Under the pieces are notes generated by a model, which saw only the letters and a list, made by a program, of their open reading frames with translations, ran no database searches and had not been told where the DNA came from. Below are positions 31,734 through 38,881 of a stretch of 64,000 nucleotides of DNA, one piece after another. This DNA is from a virus. A program made the position numbers and the translations under genes. The first letter of the stretch is position 1. Each line of letters begins with the position of its first letter. The stretch is taken from positions 62,001 through 126,000 of IMG/VR virus record IMGVR_UViG_3300034104_005002, one strand, 5' to 3'.

Positions 31734-32125
31734 TATCGTGTTGAAACTAGGGCCAAGGTTAACTGTTGAGGTGGAACATCAATTCCGATGATATCATAGG
31801 TCAATCTTACATTAAATGCATTGTTATCAAAATCTGGTGTAATGATGACTTCTCTGACATTTATTCGGGGTTCATTTGTAAGGGCATTTCGTACCTCACT
31901 TTCAAGTGCGGTTGAGGTGAAAGAGTCCATATTCTCAAATAGAAGTCTGTTTACAGAACTTCCAATATCGGAATATGGAATCTCACCGATCTGAGTAAAA
32001 ATTAGATTACGAACGGACCTGGAGATGGCAGTTTCATTTTTAATAGCAATCGCATCCTTATTCAAGGGATTAATTTGAAAGGTTGCACTGATATCTTTAA
32101 ACTGCCTACTGGTCCGAATTGCCAT
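31733..32125 (-). CDS. 25: Baseplate wedge protein gp25
   Basis: gp25 is a small wedge protein of the T4 gp25/GPW lysozyme-like family that nucleates sheath assembly. It has 130 aa (T4: 132). The family segment is IGEIPYSDIGSSVNRLLFEN, followed by ALESEVRNAL and a VRLTYDI-type C-terminus. It opens the wedge operon together with the 64-aa gene just upstream. Confidence 0.93.
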   Translation of the reverse strand: MAIRTSRQFKDISATFQINPLNKDAIAIKNETAISRSVRNLIFTQIGEIPYSDIGSSVNRLLFENMDSFTSTALESEVRNALTNEPRINVREVIITPDFDNNAFNVRLTYDIIGIDVPPQQLTLALVSTR

Positions 32126-32130
32126 TTTTA

Positions 32131-32325
32131 TTAGGTATTTAGAGTGAGTGAATCCAGGCCATAATCCCAGGCATCAAAAAGTTCGGTCTCTTTTTGTTCC
32201 TCTTCTTTTTTGAATTTTTCATCAGTAACTTCTCTTAGAAGTTTCTTTTTTTCTGGTTTATAATCAGTTACAAGAGAAGTGGTTCCCCACATTTCTTTCA
32301 TGAATTGTGCATTACGATCAGTCAT
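32131..32325 (-). CDS. Small conserved protein before gp25
   Basis: This 64-aa, highly charged protein (MTDRNAQFMKEMWGTTSLVT, then Lys/Glu-rich sequence, ending in GLDSLTLNT) has a strong AAGGAGA ribosome site. It begins the late minus-strand baseplate operon and ends 5 bp before gp25. I do not recognise its function. Its position suggests an assembly factor, which is inference. Confidence 0.7.
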   Translation of the reverse strand: MTDRNAQFMKEMWGTTSLVTDYKPEKKKLLREVTDEKFKKEEEQKETELFDAWDYGLDSLTLNT

Positions 32326-32387
32326 TGATTTGTCTCCTTAAATTGAGTTTTAAGAGAAACTTTTTGGGTGGTTTCTGAATCACCAGT

Positions 32388-32411
32388 GGTATTTAGGTCG
32401 ATACTAAATAG
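32388..32411. promoter_or_regulatory. Back-to-back late-promoter-like boxes between divergent late units
   Basis: On the minus strand CCTAAATACC (about 32388-32397) faces the gp25 operon. On the plus strand ACTAAATAG (32403-32411) faces the three genes that start at 32437. The two boxes are only a few bases apart. Both match the CTAAATA core found before other late genes here, so the baseplate operon and the capsid-targeted trio may be switched on together late in infection. Confidence 0.5.
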
Positions 32412-32436
32412 TTTTATGTGTAAGAAATTTTTTAGG

Positions 32437-32880
32437 ATGAAACCCTATCAGCAGTTTATTTTAGAGGTGGCCCCACAGAGAATGAAGAGAGTTATATTTT
32501 ATCATGGGACTTCTCCAGAGGCTTCAAAAAAAATAGAAAAATCTGGTTTTAATTCTCCTGAAGTTTATGCATCAACAAGCAGTGGAATTGCCCGGTCTTT
32601 CGGTAGTAGACACGGAAAGGGTGTAAAAACTCTTAAGTTTAATGTCCCTAAAAAGGCCGTCAAAGAAACTCCACCAGGAAAGGTTGTAAAGACAGATGGC
32701 CAAAGAGGAACCACTGTATGGGGAAAAGATGAGTATTCTGTTGCAATGGATAGGGATTATGCTAAAAAGCATATAACAAAAGATTCAGACGGGGTGGTTC
32801 ATGCTCCTAAAGTTCCAGTAGAATATAGACGCCATTCACCGTTTAAACAAAGAACTAAAATTAGGCCTAAGAAAAAATGA
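32437..32880 (+). CDS. Putative capsid-targeted ADP-ribosyltransferase-like protein
   Basis: I take the ATG at 32437 as start, giving 147 aa that begin MKPYQQFILEVAP. This resembles the T4 internal-protein capsid-targeting sequence MKTYQEFIAEA, and ILE before V fits the I/L-x-E cleavage site of the gp21 prohead protease. The rest has an ADP-ribosyltransferase-like pattern: FYHGTSPEASKKIEKSGF with Y22-H23, VYASTSSGIARSFG with Y44, and a later KDEYSVAMDRDYA with E99, a possible H-Y-E triad. In T4 the capsid-targeted Alt is an injected ADP-ribosyltransferase. It overlaps the next gene by ATGA. An upstream in-frame start exists but would bury the signal. Confidence 0.6.
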   Translation: MKPYQQFILEVAPQRMKRVIFYHGTSPEASKKIEKSGFNSPEVYASTSSGIARSFGSRHGKGVKTLKFNVPKKAVKETPPGKVVKTDGQRGTTVWGKDEYSVAMDRDYAKKHITKDSDGVVHAPKVPVEYRRHSPFKQRTKIRPKKK

Positions 32881-33431
32881 AAACATATTATCAATTCTTA
32901 GAAGAGGCCACCAAACGAATTAAGGTCTTAAGAACTAAACATTATACTACACCAGAAAATCAAAAAGAAATTTTACAAAAAGGATTTAAAGATTCTCCAT
33001 CTTCTGGGACTTATCATCCTCAGGGGAAGTCTGTTGTTTATACTACACCATCATCAAGAGTTGGTAATGATTACGGAACAAGGCCCGTAAATTTAAGAAT
33101 GGTGAATCCTAAGGTCCATTCTACAAGTTCACCTAAAGAATATAGACAAAATTTAAAGTCCTGGATGAGAGGTGCATCAGATGAAGATGTAGTCACTGAT
33201 AAAAATAGACCACTTGATCCAAGAAAACAGGCAAAATCTGCAATAGATAGAGGCGAAAAAATTGTCAGAGTTCCTGATGCTCATGAAAATCCGATGAGAA
33301 AAGTACCAAAGGGATCATACATTATGGTTAATAAAGACGTTGCAAATAAGTCAATAGATAAAAATCCACCGCCAACAATAAGGTCATCTGATAAACCAAA
33401 AAGAACCAGGATCTCGCCAAAAAGAAAATGA
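32877..33431 (+). CDS. Second capsid-targeted protein, ART-like but lacking the catalytic Glu
   Basis: This 184-aa protein starts MKTYYQFLEEATK, a close match to the T4 capsid-targeting peptide with a possible gp21 cut after LEE. The next part, LRTKHYTTPENQKEILQKGF and SVVYTTPSSRVGNDYG, follows the same H...Y pattern as the preceding protein (H22, Y55). The segment GSYIMVNKDVANKSI aligns with DEYSVAMDRDYAKKHI upstream but has Ser where the Glu would be. It may be a paralogue that lost or changed activity. The C-terminus is very basic. It overlaps both neighbours by ATGA. Confidence 0.62.
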   Translation: MKTYYQFLEEATKRIKVLRTKHYTTPENQKEILQKGFKDSPSSGTYHPQGKSVVYTTPSSRVGNDYGTRPVNLRMVNPKVHSTSSPKEYRQNLKSWMRGASDEDVVTDKNRPLDPRKQAKSAIDRGEKIVRVPDAHENPMRKVPKGSYIMVNKDVANKSIDKNPPPTIRSSDKPKRTRISPKRK

Positions 33432-33841
33432 AGACTTATAAAACCTTTCTTTTAGAGGTCAAAAATATTAGAAGAAAGAAAGAAAATCTAAAAGTGGATA
33501 TCGAGGCCGAAAGAGGTGAGTTTGAGCGGTATCCAGATTCTAAGAACCTTATGAAAAGGGCCAGGACATCGCCGGTCAAAAAATTATCCGACCAAGAAGT
33601 ATCCAAATTAACAAATACCGATGCCGCCGATATTAGGCCAGGAGCCCAAGGAAGGAGAAATGTGCGTAGGCTGGCCAAACAATATGGCAGAGACATCAAT
33701 AGGGTTATTCAACAAGTGAAAAGTAAATCCGACGAGCCGTCAATTGCAACAAAAGATGGTGAACTTATTGCCGGAAATACCCGGGCCATGGTAAGAAGAT
33801 CTCTTGGTAGACCAGTCAAAGCCTTGGTTGTTAAAGATTAG
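33428..33841 (+). CDS. Third capsid-targeted protein with ParB/sulfiredoxin-like end
   Basis: This 137-aa protein starts MKTYKTFLLEVKN, again matching the T4 capsid-targeting sequence, with LLE before V as a possible gp21 site. Residues about 100-135 (PSIATKDGELIAGNTRAMVR, then RSLGRPVKALVV) carry the GxLIaGntR motif of ParB/Srx-fold proteins, which bind nucleotides or DNA. The middle is basic (GAQGRRNVRRLAKQYGRDI). It ends the plus-strand trio and converges with the minus-strand gene at 33838, the stop codons overlapping. Confidence 0.62.
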   Translation: MKTYKTFLLEVKNIRRKKENLKVDIEAERGEFERYPDSKNLMKRARTSPVKKLSDQEVSKLTNTDAADIRPGAQGRRNVRRLAKQYGRDINRVIQQVKSKSDEPSIATKDGELIAGNTRAMVRRSLGRPVKALVVKD

Positions 33842-34323
33842 TCCCCAACAATCTCTTTATAATAATCGTCTGACCAATAAGAATAATAATCGGTCTTCTT
33901 TAATATTTCCCTAAACTTTCTTAGTTTCTCTTTAGGCTGTCCTAATATTAGATTATACTTTCCATTATTGGTCTGAACTCCGTTAATAAAGGTATCATAA
34001 GAGGCGCAATCCTCGAAGAATAGCCAGTTGTTATATTTTTTATTATAGAAGTCAACCCACCAATTAATGGCCTCTAGATCGGTTTCTTCTACAATATAAA
34101 TTACAACATCAAAATCATTAATCGGATATATTTTATCAATATCAATTTTTAGAATTTCATAATTGGCTTTTTTAGAAAATGGGCATATAGAAAAGCCCCC
34201 GAGTTCTGGACGAATCTTGGAGACGTTTTTTATCCATTCTTTTATGTCAGCCCTTTCCTTGTCCCCTATATTTTTTAGATGCTCCGTTTCTACTTGATGC
34301 GGCGTATTTGGTGTTTCGTCCAT
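33838..34323 (-). CDS. Conserved hypothetical protein with GGFSICPF motif
   Basis: This 161-aa soluble protein is mixed alpha/beta. A GGFSICPFSKKA motif near residue 41 recalls the CPFA motif of DUF1415-type proteins, a weak resemblance. Hydrophobic strands (FDVVIYIVEET) suggest a compact fold. It is the last gene of the HNH operon and overlaps the end of the 44-aa gene by 77 bp in another frame, so its true start may lie further in. Confidence 0.6.
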   Translation of the reverse strand: MDETPNTPHQVETEHLKNIGDKERADIKEWIKNVSKIRPELGGFSICPFSKKANYEILKIDIDKIYPINDFDVVIYIVEETDLEAINWWVDFYNKKYNNWLFFEDCASYDTFINGVQTNNGKYNLILGQPKEKLRKFREILKKTDYYSYWSDDYYKEIVGD

Positions 34324-34381
34324 TACCCTGACGGCTTTTTTTCTCGACTGGTTGAATTTCTTGTTTCTTGGTGTTTTTCAT
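34247..34381 (-). CDS. Small basic protein (44 aa)
   Basis: A GGAGG ribosome site lies 5 bp before the ATG. The product starts MKNTKKQEIQPVEKKSRQGN and ends ASKKYRGQGKG, with strong Lys/Arg/Gly bias. Its start directly follows the TAA of the 43-aa gene. It overlaps the start of the 161-aa gene in another frame. Basic Gly-rich tails like this often contact RNA or DNA; the function is unknown. Confidence 0.55.
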   Translation of the reverse strand: MKNTKKQEIQPVEKKSRQGNGRNTKYAASSRNGASKKYRGQGKG

Positions 34382-34513
34382 TTAGACCTCCTCAATTTCA
34401 ATGTCTTCTTCGTTTACTTTATCGTCCATGGCCAATTCTAAAAGAATTTTAGTGATCTCCTCGTCAGAGATGTTTTTATAGATTGGTCTTCCTTTATATA
34501 GGATGTTTATCAT
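34382..34513 (-). CDS. Small acidic protein (43 aa)
   Basis: The start overlaps the HNH stop codon (ATGA) and the stop abuts the next ATG, so it is coupled on both sides. The product starts MINILYKGRPIYKNISDEEI and has an acidic end (EEDIEIEEV). This small fold recurs in cyanophages as proteins of unknown function. Confidence 0.6.
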   Translation of the reverse strand: MINILYKGRPIYKNISDEEITKILLELAMDDKVNEEDIEIEEV

Positions 34514-35661
34514 AGTTTGGTGATTTTTACAATATTTTTGTGTTTATGTTGCTTTCCTTGAATCATAGACCATAGAGAACCCCTTGAATATCCTCTTTCT
34601 CTGCAAAACATATTCAGATTCACAAAAATTTCTTTTGTTTCATCAACATAGGTTACCTCATATTGTTTCGCAACATAGTACATAGTTTCTGGATCTCCAC
34701 CTTTTGCAGAATTAGCACTTGATGTCATCCATTGAAGATTGGACGGATGATTATTTAATTTATTCCAGTCTATGTGATCAACAGTATCAAATTCATCGGG
34801 GTTTGAATTTTCAACAAGTTGTTTTGCAACGAGTCTGTGAACCTTTTGGATGATCTTCTTCTCACCGGGAAGTTTCATGTTTAATTGATAATATCCAGTC
34901 TTATGAACATGTTGAGATGTTTCTCTAACAAAGTTCTCTGATAGAACCATTTCGTTTTTAACCGGTTTCCATTTACTAAAGATTCTTACTTGTTCTGAGG
35001 GATCATCTTTTTTATAAACAATATAATACCCAGGCCAATCATCTAGTTCAACAGTATCATAACCAGAAAGATCAATTTTTAATTCTTCTTTTTTCCTAGA
35101 ACGGCCCTTTATATTCCTTTCAATTTCATTAAAGGCAATAATTCCATTATATTCTAGAATTTCTCCTTTACGAAGTTTATATATGGACTCCTCTGAAAGG
35201 TTGTTCTTTTCTAGAAACTCAAGAAATCCTGTTACAATTTCTTTACGTCCATCTAGGTAAACGACTTCAAATTGTTTCGTTTTTCCCTTGGCCCGATTAA
35301 TGTTTACGGCAAAGAGTTTATAGTCATTGTCTGAAACCCATTTTAGGTTCGTTGGATGGCAATTATAAATGTTGTTGTCTTTATGAATGACTCTATTATA
35401 ATTTCTTGGATTATCAATCAGGTAGGATGCAACAAGAGTATCTAAGTAGACTCTCACCTTTTTACCCATGGTTGCGATAGTGACGTATAGTCGGTCCCTA
35501 TCGTCTGCGGATTTTAAGGGTCTTGAGTACGTTAAATCGATGACCGCAGGAGTCTGTCCGGTCTTTCTCCAGTTACTATGAATTGTTACAGGAACAGATG
35601 GATCATTCTCGTCATATGAGAAGTAGTAGCCATCGTGTTCTTTTATGCGAATTTTGTTCAT
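34510..35661 (-). CDS. HNH homing endonuclease with duplicated NUMOD4-HNH-NUMOD1 units
   Basis: This free-standing homing-type nuclease comes in two tandem units. In the longer reading frame from 35742, unit 1 has VIHKDNNIYNCHPTNLKWV (119-136) followed by a NUMOD1-like helix pair (158-205). Unit 2 has VDHIDWNKLNNHPSNLQW (321-338) followed by VTYVDETKEIFVNLNMF (about 363-379). I chose the ATG at 35661 (383 aa) because the frame's first codon, a TTG, is the -35 box of a consensus promoter and the next ATG is in its -10 box, so neither would be on the transcript. The start remains uncertain: AAGGAG lies 25 bp upstream of it. Confidence 0.82.
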   Translation of the reverse strand: MNKIRIKEHDGYYFSYDENDPSVPVTIHSNWRKTGQTPAVIDLTYSRPLKSADDRDRLYVTIATMGKKVRVYLDTLVASYLIDNPRNYNRVIHKDNNIYNCHPTNLKWVSDNDYKLFAVNINRAKGKTKQFEVVYLDGRKEIVTGFLEFLEKNNLSEESIYKLRKGEILEYNGIIAFNEIERNIKGRSRKKEELKIDLSGYDTVELDDWPGYYIVYKKDDPSEQVRIFSKWKPVKNEMVLSENFVRETSQHVHKTGYYQLNMKLPGEKKIIQKVHRLVAKQLVENSNPDEFDTVDHIDWNKLNNHPSNLQWMTSSANSAKGGDPETMYYVAKQYEVTYVDETKEIFVNLNMFCRERGYSRGSLWSMIQGKQHKHKNIVKITKL

Positions 35662-35701
35662 GTCTATATAATATGGATTTACAAATCTCCTTCTTGCGGA
35701 A

Positions 35702-35742
35702 AGAGACCTGGACATTATAGCCCAGGTCTCTAGATTTGTCAA
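35702..35742 (-). promoter_or_regulatory. Consensus sigma70 promoter embedded in a 10-bp dyad
   Basis: On the minus strand a TTGACA (35737-35742) is followed after 17 bp by TATAAT (35714-35719), a perfect match to the bacterial consensus. The -10 box lies in the 10-bp loop of a perfect inverted repeat, AGAGACCTGG (35702-35711) and CCAGGTCTCT (35722-35731). The dyad would suit a repressor bound over the -10 box, or a hairpin at the very 5' end of the transcript. It drives the HNH operon. Confidence 0.75.
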
Positions 35743-35821
35743 GTGTTTGTTGGATTTTTATGGGGAGTATTCGGTACTCTGATTGGTTTTATAAGTTAGA
35801 AATTTACTAAATAGTTAGAGG

Positions 35822-36814
35822 TTAGAGCACACGGATTTTTTCGTGTCCTACTCTGATTCTTGGATCAACTAGAATATCGATACCCAATTTTTTTGCATCC
35901 AGGTTCATTGACACATCTTCGCCGCAATAGTCTTGTACGCCATTCTCAAACTTCTGAAGTTTTGGACCCCACCAAGGATATTCCATATTCTCAAAAACAC
36001 CCTTGGATACCATCATCCAACCACCACCGACATAATCAACAGAAAAAGGCTTCTTTCTCTTAGAAATACTTTCGGCGGTCTCATGATTCATAATACCCCC
36101 ATTCTTCATAAAATCATCGGCCTCTAGCCAATGAGCAACAGAAGTAGTAAAACCGTTCTCGGTCATATAATAACCACTGACAATTGGATTGACATTCACC
36201 ATAAGACGCCGAACCCGCTCTTTTCGTACATTAAAATCTGACTTGTGCATAGATTCAAGTTCCTCATCAGAAACTTCCCATAGAGGATATTCTTCCTTAT
36301 CAAATTCTTTTTCAGAAGGAACGTCCTTTACTGCAAGATCACACAATTGCCAGAATTTTTCAGAATTAAAAACAATGTCATTATCGATCCATAATTGCCA
36401 ATCATATTCTAGTTTTCCTTGCCAGGGTTCTTGCCAGGGACCACTTGTGACATTCGCGCCAAGAACCTTACATCTTGCAAAGTTCACCATAGAAGAATAA
36501 TCCTGAGAAATTTGAATTCCCATTCCATTGTTCACTAGATCAAAACATAGTTGAACAAAACTTTTTAGAAATGCATAAGAACAAGATCTTCCAGGAAGAC
36601 AGAAAACGATTTTCTTACCCCTCATCTTGGCTTTTACTTTATTATAATATTCATTAAGTTGTTGCTGGTATTGTTGTAGTTCTGGTAAGAACGACTCTTG
36701 TTTAGACGAATTTTTTTGAATTTCTTCAGAAAGTCTTTTGATATGATTTTCTAGATCCTGAAAATCAAGATTATCTGATGTATTTTTTGATTTAACTGTG
36801 AAACCTCGTGGCAT
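35822..36814 (-). CDS. GT-A glycosyltransferase-like protein
   Basis: This 330-aa protein probably transfers a sugar, to phage DNA, virion or host surface. After an N-terminal coiled coil (residues 18-65) comes KIVFCLPGRSCSY, then a nucleotide-sugar fold with LWIDNDIVF (DND 144-146, the DxD metal site), VGGGWMMVSKGVF (262-274), CGEDVSMNLDAKKLG with acidic E299-D300, and H324 in RVGHEK. This order is that of GT-A/GT2-like enzymes. The ribosome site AGGAG is 10 bp upstream. A long leader from the promoter at 37100-37128 may precede it. Confidence 0.78.
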   Translation of the reverse strand: MPRGFTVKSKNTSDNLDFQDLENHIKRLSEEIQKNSSKQESFLPELQQYQQQLNEYYNKVKAKMRGKKIVFCLPGRSCSYAFLKSFVQLCFDLVNNGMGIQISQDYSSMVNFARCKVLGANVTSGPWQEPWQGKLEYDWQLWIDNDIVFNSEKFWQLCDLAVKDVPSEKEFDKEEYPLWEVSDEELESMHKSDFNVRKERVRRLMVNVNPIVSGYYMTENGFTTSVAHWLEADDFMKNGGIMNHETAESISKRKKPFSVDYVGGGWMMVSKGVFENMEYPWWGPKLQKFENGVQDYCGEDVSMNLDAKKLGIDILVDPRIRVGHEKIRVL

Positions 36815-37099
36815 TTTAATATTCTCCTAATAATTAAGTTAAATTCGCGTCATTTTTATGAGCCGACTATTTATGACGATTTTTACCCGGCGGAAATTTT
36901 TTGGTTTATGGGAAACAAAAAGTGAATTTTGATTTGACCTTTTTATGTAATTTTACCCGGCCGGGATTTTTTTATAAGACGTAAATTGGTTCGGGTTTTT
37001 GGTGGAAAATGGGGGTTTTATGTAATTATGGGATAATGGGGGTGGATTTGGGGTTTTATTTTAAAAGGCTTTGATTTTTATGGTTAGGCCCAGGCCGCG

Positions 37100-37128
37100 A
37101 TCATAACACACCCCGCCCATACTGTCAA
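37100..37128 (-). promoter_or_regulatory. Sigma70-type promoter for the glycosyltransferase leader
   Basis: The minus strand has TTGACA (37123-37128), a 17-bp spacer and TATGAT (37100-37105). Transcription would start near 37093 and run about 280 nt before the gene at 36814. It is one of several near-consensus host-type promoters in 35-42 kb. Confidence 0.7.
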
Positions 37129-37152
37129 CTGCTCGTAATAAACTGTAATAAT

Positions 37153-37189
37153 ATCACGAACCCACGAAGATTAGGGGTGAGTTCGTGAT
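37153..37189. terminator. Hairpin after the 77-aa gene
   Basis: ATCACGAAC (37153-37161) pairs perfectly with GTTCGTGAT (37181-37189) around a 19-nt loop, just after the stop of the gene at 37200. There is only a weak T-rich tail, so it may be a terminator or an RNA-protecting stem. Confidence 0.5.
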
Positions 37190-37199
37190 ACTAACTGTG

Positions 37200-37433
37200 T
37201 CAGACTCGATGACGCAAACCAGCAGGCAATTGTCGGTTCCTACGTGTTAGCTCCATCCCATAAGTACAGGCCTGGTCGATGTAGTAACCTTCCCTTACAT
37301 TATTCCAGCCCTTCATATTGCGGGCCGCAGATTGACAGTCTTTGATAACATGAACCAGACTGTAACAATCTAACACTTTAGCATGATCTTCCCACCGTTG
37401 GAAGTCTGCTGGAGTGGCGTATTCTGTGGCCAT
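37200..37433 (-). CDS. Hypothetical protein (77 aa), GC-richer segment
   Basis: The product begins MATEYATPADFQRWEDHAKV and ends GLRHRV. It is soluble and helical with many Arg and Trp. I use the ATG at 37433; three more codons precede it in frame. Codon use is richer in G+C than in the structural genes. Function unknown. Confidence 0.55.
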   Translation of the reverse strand: MATEYATPADFQRWEDHAKVLDCYSLVHVIKDCQSAARNMKGWNNVREGYYIDQACTYGMELTRRNRQLPAGLRHRV

Positions 37434-37504
37434 TGTTAACACTGGGAGATAGGAGGTTTGAGAGAATTAGGGGAGAGACTGTGCCCTCCCCTGATGTACC
37501 TAAC

Positions 37505-37912
37505 TCAGATAATTTCGCTCACGATCTCATCACCGCCAAGCGTACATGGCTCGCCATCGATATAATCAACCGGCTGAAATGATGGGCATACGCTCCATGT
37601 TTCCGTCTCAATAAAGTGGTTCAGAGCAAATTGGGCAAACAATTTTGCGCCACTGTTTTTATAAAACTGCCCCATGCAATAATGCAACTTATTGGTATCA
37701 ATCCGGTTAGGATAAACCATAACAACCTCACAGAAAAGCAAGCCCTGTTGCCTACCCTCACCGATGCGGAATGATACCTCAAACTTGTATCCACCAACAG
37801 CGTAGAAGTGTACACAATCGGTGTAGATTCCACCGATGTCATCATCAGCAGGCGGCCACGTAGAGTAGGCTTCCCAGTTGAGAGTGTAACGGTTGAGAGT
37901 GGCGGTTGTCAT
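37505..37912 (-). CDS. Hypothetical protein (135 aa)
   Basis: It starts MTTATLNRYTLNWEAYSTWP and is a mixed alpha/beta protein with several aromatic and Cys residues (LLFCEVVMVYP, TWSVCPSFQP). It has no recognised motif. The start at 37912 is preferred over an upstream ATG because it follows the usual short leader. G+C is higher than in the left arm. Confidence 0.55.
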   Translation of the reverse strand: MTTATLNRYTLNWEAYSTWPPADDDIGGIYTDCVHFYAVGGYKFEVSFRIGEGRQQGLLFCEVVMVYPNRIDTNKLHYCMGQFYKNSGAKLFAQFALNHFIETETWSVCPSFQPVDYIDGEPCTLGGDEIVSEII

Positions 37913-38088
37913 CGGATCGGCTCCGGTTGTTTGACCCTTTAATAATCCCACGTTTCGGCTCGCCGTTCTGTATCAACCGCTACCGTTTCCATGATTCGAC
38001 TGATAAGATACGCTGATGGCCGTTTGGTATCACCCGATACAGTGGCCTGGCCTGATCTGTCCTAGTATTGTTTCAACAAAATAAAAAG

Positions 38089-38190
38089 AGCGGGGGCGCC
38101 GCAATGATATAAAACAAGACACTTAATCTGCCATAAAATAATAAAGTATAAAGAACAAATAAAGACCCCAGAGTATAAAGAACTCTAGGG
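38089..38190 (+). ncRNA. Repeat-family RNA candidate, copy 1 (divergent)
   Basis: The copy has the family hairpin (GCG...CGC, 38091-38102), the core ATGATATAAAACAAGACACTT and a variant ATCTGCC end, then a two-way hairpin at 38166-38190 whose loop has AGTATAAAGAACT. No clear -35/-10 pair precedes it, so it may be a decayed copy. The minus-strand gene at 38209 ends just beyond. Confidence 0.4.
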
Positions 38191-38208
38191 CCACTGATTG
38201 TTATTAAC

Positions 38209-38610
38209 TCATGCGGGCAAACTATAAGCAATCATCTCATTTGTGCCCTTGGGCTGTAAACGAATCACCCCATCTTTGACAGTTCGATTACATTTAACAT
38301 TGGTAAGTTGAGTCAGTTCCCGCACTTTACGGGCAATACTCTGGTGGTTTTTAGTAGTCGTAGTGAACGAATATCCCCACACGGGCTGTAGTCCGGCTGG
38401 GGTAATCTCGGCCACGTCTATTTTAATGCGGAACATTTCACCTTTGGCAATGAGAACATTCTCATAATACTCGGTAAATTGTAGCCGCTCGCTGCCATCC
38501 TTGCGGGTTCCAATATAACCAGCAGAGCGAACAATGATAGCATTGCTGACACCAGCAGCACGGCAGGCCTCACGGTGGGCCAGGAGAGCGGTTCCGGTGA
38601 GTTTGATCAT
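38209..38610 (-). CDS. Hypothetical protein (133 aa)
   Basis: The product begins MIKLTGTALLAHREACRAAG and ends MIAYSLPA. It is a basic beta-rich protein with a KRKD-like nucleic-acid-binding flavour (KGTNEM, CNRTVKDG), but nothing I can name. A weak TACACT -10 box lies about 35 bp upstream. Its 3' end is followed by the hairpin of RNA copy 1, which can serve as its terminator. Confidence 0.6.
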   Translation of the reverse strand: MIKLTGTALLAHREACRAAGVSNAIIVRSAGYIGTRKDGSERLQFTEYYENVLIAKGEMFRIKIDVAEITPAGLQPVWGYSFTTTTKNHQSIARKVRELTQLTNVKCNRTVKDGVIRLQPKGTNEMIAYSLPA

Positions 38611-38721
38611 GGGTTGTTCCCTTGACTGCTCCCATAGTGTAGCAGCTCTAGAGGCTAGTGGCGAGGTTTTAACGATTAGCGGTGCTTATGGGTCTGATAA
38701 AATATGTTTATGAATAAAACC

Positions 38722-38750
38722 TTGACTTTATGGGTCACTGCTGCTATACT
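38722..38750 (+). promoter_or_regulatory. Plus-strand sigma70 promoter of RNA copy 2
   Basis: TTGACT (38722-38727), 17-bp spacer, TATACT (38745-38750), followed by ATAAACAAC. No plus-strand gene follows, only the repeated element. The TATACTATAAACAAC stretch is shared by four copies of the family. Confidence 0.72.
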
Positions 38751-38756
38751 ATAAAC

Positions 38757-38868
38757 AACAAAAGAAAACAAAACGCAAAAGCGTGATAATATAAAACGGG
38801 ACACTTATCCTGCACTTTTTTATTATTATAAAAAACAAAAAAAAACCTGGAAGTATAAAACCTCCAGG
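38757..38868 (+). ncRNA. Repeat-family RNA candidate, copy 2
   Basis: A 110-nt plus-strand unit: A-rich start, small hairpin ACGC-aaaa-GCGT, core ATATAAAACGGGACACTTAT followed by CCTGCAC, a T/A palindrome (TTTTTTATTATTATAAAAAA), and a closing hairpin CCTGGA...TCCAGG (38846-38868). On the other strand this last hairpin is followed by nine T residues and terminates the gene at 38882. The hairpin arms differ from other copies but keep pairing, which argues for RNA structure. Confidence 0.55.
38846..38868 (-). terminator. Intrinsic terminator of the gene at 38882
   Basis: On the minus strand the stem CCTGGAG/TTCCAGG is followed by a run of nine T residues with one G nearby. It lies 14 bp after the stop of the 105-aa gene. 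Confidence 0.75.
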
Positions 38869-38881
38869 TGGTTGATTATAA

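Larger units (their letters stand above)
36815..37199. other. Non-coding leader region before the glycosyltransferase gene
   Basis: No convincing gene lies in these 385 bp. On the minus strand it is an A/C-rich leader downstream of a consensus promoter (37100-37128). It contains two CCGGGTAAAA-type repeats (near 36885 and 36955), one within the palindrome CCCGGCCGGG, and a CATAAATAG late-promoter-like box near 36868-36876. The right end is a 9-bp-stem hairpin at 37153-37189. Confidence 0.6.
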
